64,000 bases of DNA. Origin: Chrysoperla carnea. Taxonomy: Eukaryota > Arthropoda > Insecta > Neuroptera > Chrysopidae. A model generated the notes under the pieces. That model was not told the origin of the DNA and did no database searches. It saw nothing but the letters and a program-made list of their open reading frames with translations. Within the stretch, counting starts at the first letter, position 1, and each line of letters opens with the position of its first letter. Position numbers and translations under genes: made by a program. The stretch covers positions 8,420,983 to 8,484,982 of the forward strand of contig NC_058337.1 in the NCBI RefSeq assembly GCF_905475395.1, written 5' to 3'. Positions 1 through 9,755 of this stretch are shown here, piece after piece.

Positions 1-2177
1 TTTACAAAGAAATGAGCCACCGTGAGAGAATAAGCATTTCTATAGATGCAACTGGATCACTTGTGCAACAGGTACACAAAGGGAACGACTATTCCGGCAG
101 TATTTTCTTATATCAATGTGTAGTTTCCTCAAAAAGTGCAGTGGTTCCAATTGTACAAATGCTATCGGAAAAACATAACGCAAACATGATAGCATATTGG
201 CTTCGCGAATGGCTACGAACAAGACTCCCCATACCTTTTGAAGTTATCACGGATTTTTCACTGGCTTTGATGAATGCTGTTTCTTTGGCATTTAATGGAA
301 TGGAGCTATCCAACTATATTGACCTGTGTTTGCAAATTTTAAAAGATGCAAAAGATGACAATGTGCATTTACCCCGAACATTTTTACGCATTGATATAGC
401 CCATCTTATTAATTTGGTATGCCGTTGGAAGTGTTTCCATAGTACACAATTTAAAGTGAAAGATTTCTACGTCCGTTGTGTTGGTATCCTGTCGCAGTGT
501 ACTACTTTGGAAGATTTTAGGGAAATTTTGCTTTCCGTTCTAGTCGTTTCACAAAGTAAAAGAAGCGGTCGAGTAAAGGATATGGATTTTTTAACGCCTT
601 GTGAAAATCGGGAGGTCTTTCTCATGAATAGAATTAAAAGCTATAAAATAGAACAATTCGTTAATAAAACAACTAAAACAATTGAAGGGGATACTTTTGT
701 AGACGATGTTGATAAGTACGAAGAGGAAATTTTAGCGGAGGCTTTCGTAAAAGATGCTACTAAGAATAAATTGACAGAGATACAAAAAATTCAAGCAGAA
801 GCACTTCAAGAATGTGGTGTCCAAGGAAGTCGCCTTAATGCATATTACTTACCAAATTTTGCTCAAGATTTGTTAAGAATATGTAAACACTTCGTAATGT
901 GGACAGGAGTTTTATCTTCGAAGTATATGGCGACTGTAACTGCATCGTCATCGTATGTGGAAAGTTACTTCAACGATTTGAAGAATTCTGTTCTCAAGAA
1001 CGAGAACTTACCTATTCGAGCTGACAAGTTCTTTGTTCACCACGTACGATCTATTGAAGGTACAGTGAAATTGGTTAAATCAACTCTTTTACTGTCAAAG
1101 GAGCAACTAAAATTTAAACCAACACAAAATGTCAATTCTATTTTCATTGATAAAAGTGAAAATATCAGTCAAAATCTTGAAATATGTAATAATAATTTAG
1201 GGACCGATCTTGATCATTTAAACGAAGTTGAAAATTGGAAGGGAAAAGCAGCGCAAAAAATCAAAACGAATAAATATTTACAAAAATGTCCTGGAATGAC
1301 ATCAATTGAAGGCAAACCAATAACAATTAGTTCAAAAAAATTGTTATTAAGAAATGGGAGTATTCTACCTTCTTTAGTAATAAATGGCATGAAAATACAG
1401 GTAACATATACCTGTCCTTTTGATACTTTGGCCCAAGCATTTTCTGCCGCCTATGTCGATATAAATTCATATAATACATTCGTTGACAAAAGCGGCATTC
1501 AGTTTTTTGAATTAGTAAAAAATTTTGTAATGCAAGGGCCTAAGTCTTCTATTTATAAACAAAGGGCCGACCTCTTATTGAAATGGCGTGGGAATTCCCT
1601 GAAAAATAATGTATTAGATTGTTCTGGAAACGTAATAGAGCTGGCAGAATATCTCTTTAAAAATGAGCCCAGTGTCATAAATATCCGGAAATGTAAAAAA
1701 TGTAATTCCGCACGTTCATCTTCTGTTGTTGCATTATGCTTAACTCCCCAATATTTTTATGAAACTGGTTTTGCTGGTGTCGAAGAAAATATAAAAAAAT
1801 CTCTACGAATCGCTTTAAATCAACAATGCAAATCATGTAAGGAGGATATGGAAACTTCTACTGTTATTGGGAATCATTTAATAATTGACGTAGAATTTAC
1901 AAACTTTCCGAAACACAATGATCCAGATTGGTCTGGCCAAATAAAATTATCAGATTTGCCTGTAGAGATAAATATTTTCAATGACAATTTTAAGCTTGTC
2001 GCTGCCATTACAAATTTACCTCCAAAGGTGGAGAATAGTATTGGGCACTATGTAGCATACTGCCTTCGTGCTTCAAGTAAATGGCAGCTACACGACGGCT
2101 TAAAGTCCGAAATAATAACGGTCAATCCAAATAGAATTAAAACAACGGTGTGCGTTTTAATTTTTGTTAGAAAGTAA
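1..2177 (+). CDS. MULE/NOF-like transposase fused to a USP-like cysteine protease domain (5' end outside window)
   Basis: A 721-aa frame is counted from the first ATG at base 12, but the frame is open to base 1, so the true start and any DNA-binding domain are probably left of the window. Residues 1-370 look like a Mutator-type DDE transposase: candidate triad D12 (SISIDATG), D81 (EVITDFSLALMNAV) and E317 (SYVESYFNDLKNSV), with a His/Cys cluster near 131-143. Residues 455-721 resemble a ubiquitin-specific protease: Cys box C468 (TCPFDTLAQAF), CxxC pairs at 561/564 and 606/609 typical of the USP zinc-binding fingers, and a His box at H679 (GHYVAYC) followed by WQLHDG (D695). All expected catalytic residues are present and the frame has no stop or frameshift, so this is a recent copy. 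It would act in the nucleus as a transposase; the protease role is inference. Domain calls are by eye. Confidence 0.75.
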   Translation, partial: YKEMSHRERISISIDATGSLVQQVHKGNDYSGSIFLYQCVVSSKSAVVPIVQMLSEKHNANMIAYWLREWLRTRLPIPFEVITDFSLALMNAVSLAFNGMELSNYIDLCLQILKDAKDDNVHLPRTFLRIDIAHLINLVCRWKCFHSTQFKVKDFYVRCVGILSQCTTLEDFREILLSVLVVSQSKRSGRVKDMDFLTPCENREVFLMNRIKSYKIEQFVNKTTKTIEGDTFVDDVDKYEEEILAEAFVKDATKNKLTEIQKIQAEALQECGVQGSRLNAYYLPNFAQDLLRICKHFVMWTGVLSSKYMATVTASSSYVESYFNDLKNSVLKNENLPIRADKFFVHHVRSIEGTVKLVKSTLLLSKEQLKFKPTQNVNSIFIDKSENISQNLEICNNNLGTDLDHLNEVENWKGKAAQKIKTNKYLQKCPGMTSIEGKPITISSKKLLLRNGSILPSLVINGMKIQVTYTCPFDTLAQAFSAAYVDINSYNTFVDKSGIQFFELVKNFVMQGPKSSIYKQRADLLLKWRGNSLKNNVLDCSGNVIELAEYLFKNEPSVINIRKCKKCNSARSSSVVALCLTPQYFYETGFAGVEENIKKSLRIALNQQCKSCKEDMETSTVIGNHLIIDVEFTNFPKHNDPDWSGQIKLSDLPVEINIFNDNFKLVAAITNLPPKVENSIGHYVAYCLRASSKWQLHDGLKSEIITVNPNRIKTTVCVLIFVRK

Positions 2178-2521
2178 ATAATTTGCACAACACTTACCTA
2201 AACAATATTCCTCCCCTTCCTCTAGTACAACATATACAGACTTCATTTACACAAACTTCTCTCATATATATAAACTATATGTAAAATTCTATCACAAGCT
2301 GTTTGGACTCGGCGTCAACATATCAATCGGCACATTGTCTTTGTCCCCTCCACATAAATTCCCCCAACCTTCTGATAACAGCCCAGTAAAAACATTTTGC
2401 AAATATATTAGCTAAAAACGAGAAAGATATTTGTTGATTGTTGTATCGGTGGGATATAATACCGTTTACGTCCCCAACCTTTGCAGTTTGATTAATTTAA
2501 TATCATGAAAAATCCTATTCT

Positions 2522-3421
2522 AAAGTATATCTGTCAATTGCCGTATACAGTATCCCAGTACAAATGTCACAGGAAGTAGCACAGCGAGGGTTAGGTTTCC
2601 CCCGAATATATATCACCTCCCTGTGGCTACGTTCTTGGTTTAAAAGTAGTGAAAATTGAAAACTAAGTTATTCTATAAGTGGTCTTTCCAAAAATTCTAT
2701 TCATAGACCAGTACAAACGAATGCGCTATGTGTTTACTCTTGTATCGGGGGTTGATTTTCCTCCCCTACGCCCCATTTGAAGTTGAATTGATTTAATATT
2801 CTGGAACAATCCTCTACTAATGTATATCTATCGATTGGCGTATACAGTAACCCAGTACAAACGTCACAGGAAGCAGCACAGCGAGGGTTAGGTTTCCCCC
2901 GAATATATATCACCTCCCTGTGGCTACGTTCTTGGTTTAAAAGTAGTGAAAATTGAAAACTAAGTTATTCTATAAGTGGTCTTTCCAAAAATTCTATTCA
3001 TAAACCAGTACAAACGAATGCGCTATGTGCTTACTCTTGTATCGGGGGTGAATTTTTGCTCCCTCACGCCCCATTTGAAGTTGTATTGATTAAATATTCT
3101 GGAAAAATCCTTTTTTAACGTATATCTATCAATTGGCACATACAGTAGCTCAGTACTAACGTCTCAAGAAGTAGCATTTACATAATTTTCCATCATCATG
3201 TAATTGCACCCTTATAAATATCCTCCCCATGGCTGCCGTTTTCAGTATACATTTCTCAAAATGAACAATAATATCAATTTTATAGTCTTTTGTAAGAAAT
3301 CTATGTTTATAGCGTTATTCTACTGAATTGGTAACTTGTTAACTTGTATTAGTGGGTTGGTATATTTTTGGCTCCCCACCCCGTATTTTTGATTTTTTTC
3401 CCTTTATATTCTGGAACAATC
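2522..3421. repeat. Three tandem ~298-bp subterminal repeats downstream of the transposase frame
   Basis: Units begin at about 2522, 2819 and 3118 with a shared motif (TATATCTRTCRATTGSCG), and each ends near TATTCTGGAACAATCC or a variant. Units 1 and 2 are nearly identical over their first 200 bases (GTTAGGTTTCCCCCGAATA occurs in both); unit 3 is diverged. Tandem subrepeats next to a transposase gene match the known build of FB/NOF fold-back element ends. The left end of the element lies outside the window, so terminal symmetry cannot be checked. Confidence 0.8.
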
Positions 3422-3470
3422 CTTTATTTTGATTGTTCTTCCGAAAGGTAGCATTAAAATTTCAGTACAA

Positions 3471-3638
3471 AAAATGCGGGGGCTAGCGTGAAGTTGGCCC
3501 CCGCGCATATATAATTGAATATCTCGAGAATGGGGTGGTACAAAAGAGTGAAATTCTGGAACAATCCATCTTAATGCGAGTACAATCGAACCATATGGTT
3601 TATATTCTGGAACAAAAAATGCGGGGGCCAACTTCACG
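3471..3638. repeat. GC-rich inverted repeat, possible element terminus
   Basis: CGTGAAGTTGGCCCCCGC at 3487-3504 is the exact reverse complement of GCGGGGGCCAACTTCACG at 3621-3638. Both are preceded by AAAAAATGCGGGGGC, and the left copy is itself a small palindrome. Two more copies of the ATTCTGGAACAATCC motif lie around it (3407 and 3552). This unusually GC-rich block in an AT-rich region ends the repeat zone that follows the transposase gene, so it is the best candidate for the right end of that element. Confidence 0.6.
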
Positions 3639-3833
3639 ACGGTTTTTTTTACAAAGAGTTTACAACCTAATAAACAACTGTTGAAAGTTTCAAAGATGCA
3701 TTAATTTTTTCTTTATTACCATGATATTCTATTTAATTTTATTAGACTAAGGCGGTATTCTCAAAATCTATTTGTACGATATTCTATTATGAATTAGTAT
3801 TGTACTAGTAATTTAATTGTGTAATGTTTATAG

Positions 3834-3976
3834 GTTTAACAGCCGGTAGACAACAATTATTTACACGGATTGTAAATCCAGTGAGTGTAACAACTGCAGC
3901 AGTTAGTGAATCATCTCAATCAAGCTCAAGTAATACAGGTACTGTAAAAGTGACAACACATACGACAGAACGATAA
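3834..3976 (+). CDS. Probable terminal coding exon of an unidentified plus-strand gene
   Basis: A polypyrimidine-poor but canonical acceptor (TTTATAG) is followed by an open frame entering in phase 2 (two bases finish a split codon). It encodes 46 residues (LTAGRQQLFTRIVNP, then a Ser/Thr-rich tail ending VTTHTTER) and a TAA at 3974-3976. An AATAAA lies at about 4423, just before an A-run. Codon choice is balanced and there is no repeat signature, unlike its surroundings. I do not recognise the protein. Upstream exons would lie left of the window, which would put the transposase element inside the last intron. It could still be a chance frame. Confidence 0.45.
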
Positions 3977-4440
3977 AAATAAACATACCTAACGATAAAG
4001 ATAAAGATAAATTGTAAATATTTAGTTAATTTAATCATGATTATAAATATAATATATTGTAAATATGCTTTAGAATTTAAGATATAAAACAAACAAATCA
4101 TGTTGTTATCAAAATATTAATTCATAAAATATTATTTTTATTTATAGACAAAAACAAAATGTAAAAAAAACACATTCATTTCAATTCAACTAAAAACAAA
4201 ATTATTATTATTATGTAAAAGTATATCCTATGTCCATGTCACCATCATATTTTTTTTTACAAAAAATATATCAAACATTTAATTATATTGTTAGTAGCTT
4301 ACTCAATTCTTACTGTTTGTAACTTTGGACAAGCTGTGAAGCTTTTGAATCTAGAATAATAGGCTTTTGTCCTAAATTTGATAAGTTGGCTTATACATTA
4401 CATTCATATCTGATTTACATTTAATAAAAAAAAAAAAAAC
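3977..4440 (+). other. Putative 3' untranslated region of the gene ending at 3976
   Basis: AT-rich sequence with no open frame of note. A TTTAATAAAAAAAA string at about 4420-4435 could be the polyadenylation signal plus a genomic A-run. Assigned only from its position after the candidate terminal exon. Confidence 0.35.
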
Positions 4441-4452
4441 ACTAATTGTATT

Positions 4453-5458
4453 ATTAGTCGCATAAAGGAATACATAAAATAGTCCGTTCCGATTTTGATG
4501 TTTTTTTTTTTTTTTGTTTCTTTTTATATATTGTTTAAAATCAGAAACCTTTCAAAGGGGGGATATTATCTGGAGAGGGAAAACGCAATGTCCCGATTCA
4601 TATATCGACGCCCAGACTAAATCACTAATGATAGAAGTCATTTAAGAAAGGATTTTTCGAAATTTATCCCCTAAAAGGATGAAATAGGGCATGTAAGTTT
4701 GTATGAAAATATATACAAACCGTCCTTTTTGAGTTCATCGCTCAACCGATTAAAAAAATTCCTTCATCTACAGAATGCTACATTATCAGCAAGTATAATG
4801 GGCTGTATTTTATTTTCAAAAAAGTTAGGACCCCGCACCAAAAGTTAAAATCCATTCTTATTGTTATTAAGTTAAAATAAATGTGTGGAAAAAAAATCAT
4901 GCAAGAGAGAATTTTTTTTATAAGTTGCACAAACATTGTTTACACAAGATAAATAACTAGCAATTATCCACTTTATAGTTTTCAACTCTCTTACCTTCAC
5001 TTTTGTTCACTAATTAATGGATATTAACTTTTATTACGAATCCCTAATTATTTTGATACGAAAATACGGCCATGTCACTTGCTGATAATGTAGCATTCTA
5101 TAGATGAAAGAATTTTTTAAATCAGTTCCGTGGTGAACTAAAAAATGTCAGTTTGTATATATTTTTATACTAACTTTTATCTCCTATTTCCTCCATTTAG
5201 GGGATGAATTTCGAAAAATCCTTTTTTAAATGGCACCTACCTATTCTCTCTAAATTTCAAACTTCTATCACTAGCGATTTAAGCTGGACGTCGATCTATC
5301 AATCGGGACATTCCGTTTCCCCCTTACAGTTTATTTCCCCTCTCTGAAAGTTTTCTGATTTTAAACAATATATAAAAAGAAACATTTTTTTTAAAAATAA
5401 TCAAAATCGGAGCTGTTTTTGAGGACTACCGAGTAAAAACATTCATTGATGCGACTAT
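4453..5458. mobile_element. Family A fold-back element with 340-370-bp arms
   Basis: The left arm (about 4453-4800) and right arm (about 5080-5458) are reverse complements over their whole length. Examples are GGATTTTTCGAAATTTATCC against its complement near 5205-5225, and CATTATCAGCAAGT at 4788 against ACTTGCTGATAATG at 5077. The ends carry AGTCGCAT and ATGCGACT. The 280-bp loop has no coding potential. Fragments of one arm recur at 14185-14280, 26077-26125, 50755-50901 and 54858-55025, so this is a dispersed family. No transposase is visible, so it is non-autonomous. Confidence 0.8.
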
Positions 5459-6671
5459 ATATATTTTGCATTTTCAAAAATCAAGTCAAATTTACTTCGA
5501 AATCAATGCAGAGTGTCATGGCGTCTTGAATGACATCACGACTTGCCATACAATCATTTTTGTGTATGCAAGTTTAAGCAGTTTTAATCAAGTAACCGGC
5601 TTCGTTCTATTAAAATGAAATGTTGTTTTCTGATTGGTGTTTGCTGTCACGTGACTGAATGCCTAATTTTACTAACATTATTTTATAAAAATAATAATAA
5701 TCCTCGATTTTTATGAAAAATAATTTTGTGTTTTATTATCTACATATCATGATAATAAATCATTAGAAACTTCTATTCAATCGATTTATTCTTAGTGGAC
5801 AAAAGCCTATTCAAGGTAGAGTTAAGATTATGTCGCCATTTTCAGCCAAACAGGAGATCCGCCAGGGTACACTCCTCTATTTACCAAAATTATTATAAAA
5901 ATTCGTTAGGCCTAAATTATGTAACTGTATGAAAAGTTTTGTGTTCGCCATTTTCTGTTTTCTCTTACCTTTGGAAAATGAAGGCCTAACTTTATCAACA
6001 AAAGCTGAATTACAGCAACAAAATAAACCATAAAATTAAAATATAGAAATTGAAAAATTCTAATATTTGAGTGCGAATTATTTGCTCGAATAATATAAAA
6101 TAAAGTTTTAGAAATTGAAAAATTCAAATAATTGAGTGAGAATTATTTGCTCAAAGAATATACAAATGTAATTCATTTATATTTTTAGACAAATAAATCA
6201 TTAATCATTGGAGACCCAAACAAAAAATACGTTGTTACAACAAAACAAAACATAGCGTTTTTGTTTACGGATAATCAATGGCTAAGTTAAGCGAAAAATT
6301 CTCAAAAGTAAAAAAAATAGGTTTTCTTATGTTTAAAAAAAAATTGACATCCAAAGCAAAAAAAATAAAATTGAAAAGTTCTAGATCTCAAAAAAACCTA
6401 TCGATTGACGTCTGGTAAGTCCTATTTGGATGCGTTAAGTGTCGAGAAAACTTGAAAAATTGATCCAAAATAGTCATTTTTACATTTGCTTATAACTTTT
6501 TTTCTTTTTCAAATTTAAAGTTGATATATAGTGAAGTTATGAGTAATCGATTTGCAAATCTTCAGTTTTTTCTTTAGCAAAAAATTTTGAAAATTTTTCG
6601 TTATATCGCATTTTTTCAAAAAAGGACATCTTTCGTACAAACTTTCCTCTTGGTCGAGGGACTAAGGTAGA
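5459..6671. other. Intergenic AT-rich stretch, one short tandem duplication
   Basis: Nothing coding was recognised. At 6045-6170 a 65-bp unit (AGAAATTGAAAAATTC, then GAATTATTTGCTC) is present twice in tandem with a few differences. Bases 6400-6670 are low-complexity runs of T and A. Confidence 0.5.
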
Positions 6672-7065
6672 GCGGTTTTTCGGGGTTTAATATCTTCGTC
6701 TAGACTTTAGACATGATATTTTAGCAGCAAGTGAATTTCTTAATTTTTGATGCCGAAATCGGGCAACGAAAAAGTGCATTTTTTTGGGATGGTTTTTTTG
6801 CGATAAAAAGTCAAACTCGTAGAGATTTGAAACTTGCACACGTTATTTATAAATACTTACTTTACATTAAAACAAATGTTTACAATTGTTATCTTTGGTG
6901 TAACGGCGGCTATGATCTCGTTAAAATCGAGTGTTTCTGCATCTCAAAAAATGCACTTTTTCGAGGCCCGTTTTCGAAATCAAAATTAAAAAATTTCACT
7001 TGCTGCTAAAATATCATGCTCAAAAAAGTCTAGAAGAAGAGATTAAGCCCCGAAAAACCACCTTT
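6672..7065. mobile_element. Fold-back element with ~115-bp arms
   Basis: GGTTTTTCGGGGTTTAAT near 6676 pairs with ATTAAGCCCCGAAAAACC near 7045, and GATATTTTAGCAGCAAGTG near 6716 pairs with CACTTGCTGCTAAAATATC near 6997. The arms continue to the GTGCATTTTT/AAAATGCAC pair near 6775 and 6948. The 92-codon frame that spans it is an artefact of the arms. Confidence 0.75.
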
Positions 7066-7271
7066 TTTTGCATTTTCAAGATTGTCACACTCTAAAACGT
7101 AAAACTACAAAATTTGAGGGGGGGGTAAAACTACAAAAATCGTTAAATAAAGATTTCGTTTTTTGTCATTTCGAAACGGAATTAAAAAGTGATATAATTT
7201 GTTTTTATGCAGATTTTTATAAGAATTACAGTGAATGAAAACAAAAAATGAAATGTTTAGCAAATAATACA

Positions 7272-7925
7272 TGTGAACAAGTGAAAACATTTGATTGAGT
7301 TAATTGCTGAAATACCTTGTATAGAAAGTGTTGAATATCAGTGCTTGCATTATTTTTTTTATAAATTAGAAGAGTTTAAAAAACCAACACAATTGTGACG
7401 GTATATATTAAAGTATTTTCTAAATTTTTTTGTTTTGTTTTTCAAGAATGTTTCACAAAACCACTAGTTGAAGTTACCTGCAAATTTTCAACTCTCTATT
7501 TTATAGTTTTGGAGAAAATGAACACCAAAGTCCTAATTTGCTCCTTCACGGATAAACAGAAACATTTACGAAAAAATGTTTCAAACAAAAGTTTATTTTT
7601 ATTTAAGGAACATTTTTTACATTTAAATTTTTGTTCTATCTCTGTTTACAAGGTGGGTATTGCGAGCCCAAGATCCAATTGACCTTTGTTGCCCATTTTC
7701 GCCTAACTTTTTACGTCCTGAGCACGCTATTAATATTTCAGCTTAATACCTCTTTCCGCTTTTGAGTGATCGTGTCCACAGACAGACAACCGGAAATGGA
7801 CTAATTAGGTGATGTTATGAACACCTATTCCAAAATTTTGTTCGTAACATCAATATTTTTAAGCGTTACGAACTTGGGACTAAACTTAATATACCTTGAT
7901 ATTTATTACATATATACAGGGTATA
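7272..7925 (+). repeat. Family G interspersed repeat, copy 1
   Basis: Starts with ACAAGTGAAAAC, continues through GTTACAAACTTGGGAC-type sequence and ends ATACAGGGTATA. It has the family hallmarks CGTGTCCACAGACAGAC, CCGGAAATGGACTAATTAGG and ATGAACACCTAT. The first part (7330-7540) differs from most other copies but matches the copy at 63763-64000 in reverse, so two subtypes exist. It is non-coding and unclassified. Confidence 0.75.
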
Positions 7926-7926
7926 A

Positions 7927-8280
7927 ACTGTCAGGAAAATGACGTTTTACCTTACGTTCATCATTTAAATGCTCTATATGCAGACTTTGAAATAAGGTTT
8001 GAGGATGTTTTAAATATGGTAAAATACTGCAATGGATAATCAATTTAAATGGTGACATTGACGAAACGTATGTGTCATTACAAGAGGATCGGGTCAAATT
8101 AAGCACGAATGAAGAATTGAAGGTGTACTTGAGAAACGGGTATTGACTATTCTTGCGTCAAAAAGATATACCTGTAGGTTATTCCGCATTATGGAATATT
8201 GTCAGAAAAGTTTCAGCTCGGTTACCCATCCCCTGACACAAAAAAGAAACAAATTGGAAATAATAAACAGAGGAAGTTAG
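7927..8280 (+). pseudogene. Decayed hAT transposase C-terminus (ZBED5/SCAND3-like)
   Basis: Translating across two frames from 7930 gives QENDVLPYVHHLNALYADF, EIRFEDVLNMV, then after a frameshift WIINLNGDIDETYVSLQE, LSTNEELKVYLRNGY (followed by a stop), LRQKDIPVGYSALWNIVRK and finally TQKRNKLEIINRG before a stop. The order and wording match the C-terminal hAT dimerisation region of ZBED5/SCAND3-type transposases. At least two frameshifts and two internal stops make it dead. The short reverse-strand frame over the same bases is a shadow. Confidence 0.72.
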
Positions 8281-8616
8281 GTTAGGCTGTCCACGAAGGA
8301 CAAACTTAAAATATAGAGCCCATTGTGATATATATGTGTTTTACCACCTTTTCCGCTGATAATTTCATTTATCAGCTCCTCAATTATTTTCAGAAGCTGA
8401 GTGCACTTCCTTCATGCATATACCATGTACTACAACCATTGATTAAATTAATTTTTGTTGTGACGGCGGGAATCGAACCGGCATACCGCGAGCGGAATTA
8501 GTTATGAGTTTCTTAGTTAGAAATTAGTTAGTTTATAGGAATTAGTTAGTTTTCGAAGGAAATAGAGCTATCGCTTTTCATCGATCCTACCTAATATATG
8601 TCAGAAATGACCATCG

Positions 8617-8647
<31 letters not shown>

Positions 8648-9077
8648 CGTTTATTTCGAAAACCTTTACGATTATGGGGGTCACTTTATTACAAAGGATA
8701 CTCAGAATTACAGACTTAAGCCAGTTATGTAAAAATAAATAGGGCATTCCATTTGATATAACGATTTTAGGCGTATTTATCCCAAGCAGTTATTCTAAGG
8801 AAAAAGGTACTCTGTTTAATTTTTTTCTAGACGCTTTAGTTTTCGAAATAAAAATTCTAGAAAAATTAAAAATGCAATATTAAAAAATGGATAATAACTA
8901 ATGTTTTTTTACACCCGACTAGAGTTAGAAATGAATAAAAACACGTTTGAAGTTGATGAATTTTCAAAAATGCTAACCAGGGGGTCTACACAAAAACGAA
9001 AAACATGGAAGGTGATCCACGAGACTAAAAAGTATGAGGATCTCTGGTCTAATACATATTAAAGCTAACTTAACGTA
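8281..9077. other. Repeat debris: reversed family S fragment, microsatellite, unrecognised sequence
   Basis: Bases 8547-8612 are a reversed fragment of family S (compare 37140-37250: GGTAGGATCGATGAAAAG and GCTATTTCC in complement). A (TA)n run occupies about 8620-8647. The remainder, including a TTAGGTTAGGCTGTCCACG stretch at 8276-8295, was not identified. Confidence 0.5.
8462..8500 (-). other. tRNA-like box B remnant
   Basis: On the minus strand GCCGGTTCGATTCCCGCCG has the T-arm/box B consensus (GGTTCGANNCC) with a 5-bp flanking stem. No box A, anticodon arm or acceptor stem can be found upstream, so this is not a tRNA gene; it may be the relic of a tRNA-derived SINE. Confidence 0.35.
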
Positions 9078-9250
9078 TACAGGGTGGGCCATTTAAATCT
9101 GTACACCTAAATATCTCGTTTTATAGTTAACCAATAAAAAAATAACTAAAAACAAAAGTTACAGATTTTGATGGGGGGGCATCATGTTTTGGTTGGACCT
9201 AATTCTTCGGGTTTCTCTAATGGTCAATTTAAATCTTAAACGGTAAGAGA
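9078..9250 (+). repeat. Family P repeat, copy 1
   Basis: Begins TATACAGGGTGGGCCATT and runs through TCTCGTTTTATAGTTAA and CATCATGTT to TTCTTCGGGTTTCTCTAATG. Copies in the same orientation occur at 11103-11300 and 20598-20790. It is non-coding and its class is unknown. Confidence 0.7.
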
Positions 9251-9322
9251 TAGAATAACAATTTAAATTAGAAAGTTGATCTTCATAAAAAATGACAAAA
9301 TTTCGATTTTTGGCTTTTTTGG

Positions 9323-9520
9323 ACAGTCCCCAGATAGAGGTAACTATACTTGTAAATTTTCTTATTTTGCATTTTAAGAAAAAAAGTCATTCTTTATAAG
9401 AAGTTTTGCTTATTCTGAAAAATATGTATGCATATTTAAAACTTCTAAATAATGTACAGGGTAGCCAAAAAATTGAGATCACTATTTTTCTTTTTGGTAA
9501 ACTAGCCTAGGTTATAACTT
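9323..9520. repeat. Partial copy of the CAGTGTGTCCA fold-back family
   Basis: GAGGTAACTATACTTGTAAA, TTTTCTTATTTTGCATTTTAA and GGGTAGCCAAAAAATT match the right arm of the fold-back at 32997-33656 in reverse complement. Only one arm is present here. Confidence 0.65.
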
Positions 9521-9534
9521 TTGCAATTTTGTAT

Positions 9535-9665
9535 GTACTAAAAAATGCTTCCAGCAAATTTTTCTAGACATCGTTCGGCATTCCGAATCCAACAAACTGT
9601 CACACGTATTTTTACGAGCAGTATGTCTATATTTTATCAATTTAAACTTGTTGACTAGACTAAAC
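9535..9665 (+). repeat. Dispersed repeat fragment
   Basis: TTTTTCTAGACATCGTTCGG and TTGTTGACTAGACTAAACAG recur reversed at 26575-26720 and in part at 48120-48215 and 28412-28445. Non-coding; class unknown. Confidence 0.55.
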
Positions 9666-9755
9666 AGTGATTTGCAAATACTTTAAAATTAATAAATTAT
9701 GAAAAACTTTAAAATTGAATTTTTAATATTTATTGTGTTATTTTTATCTTAACTG

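Noticed and set aside
1..2177. Host deubiquitinase gene
   Set aside because: Intronless, with a MULE-type DDE half and flanking subterminal repeats; a mobile-element gene is the simpler reading, though domestication is not excluded.
6731..7009. 92-codon frame
   Set aside because: Spans the two arms and loop of a fold-back element.
7395..7682. 95-codon frame
   Set aside because: Lies wholly in family G repeat; other copies do not keep the frame.
8462..8500. tRNA gene
   Set aside because: Only the T-arm/box B is present; no acceptor, D or anticodon arm.
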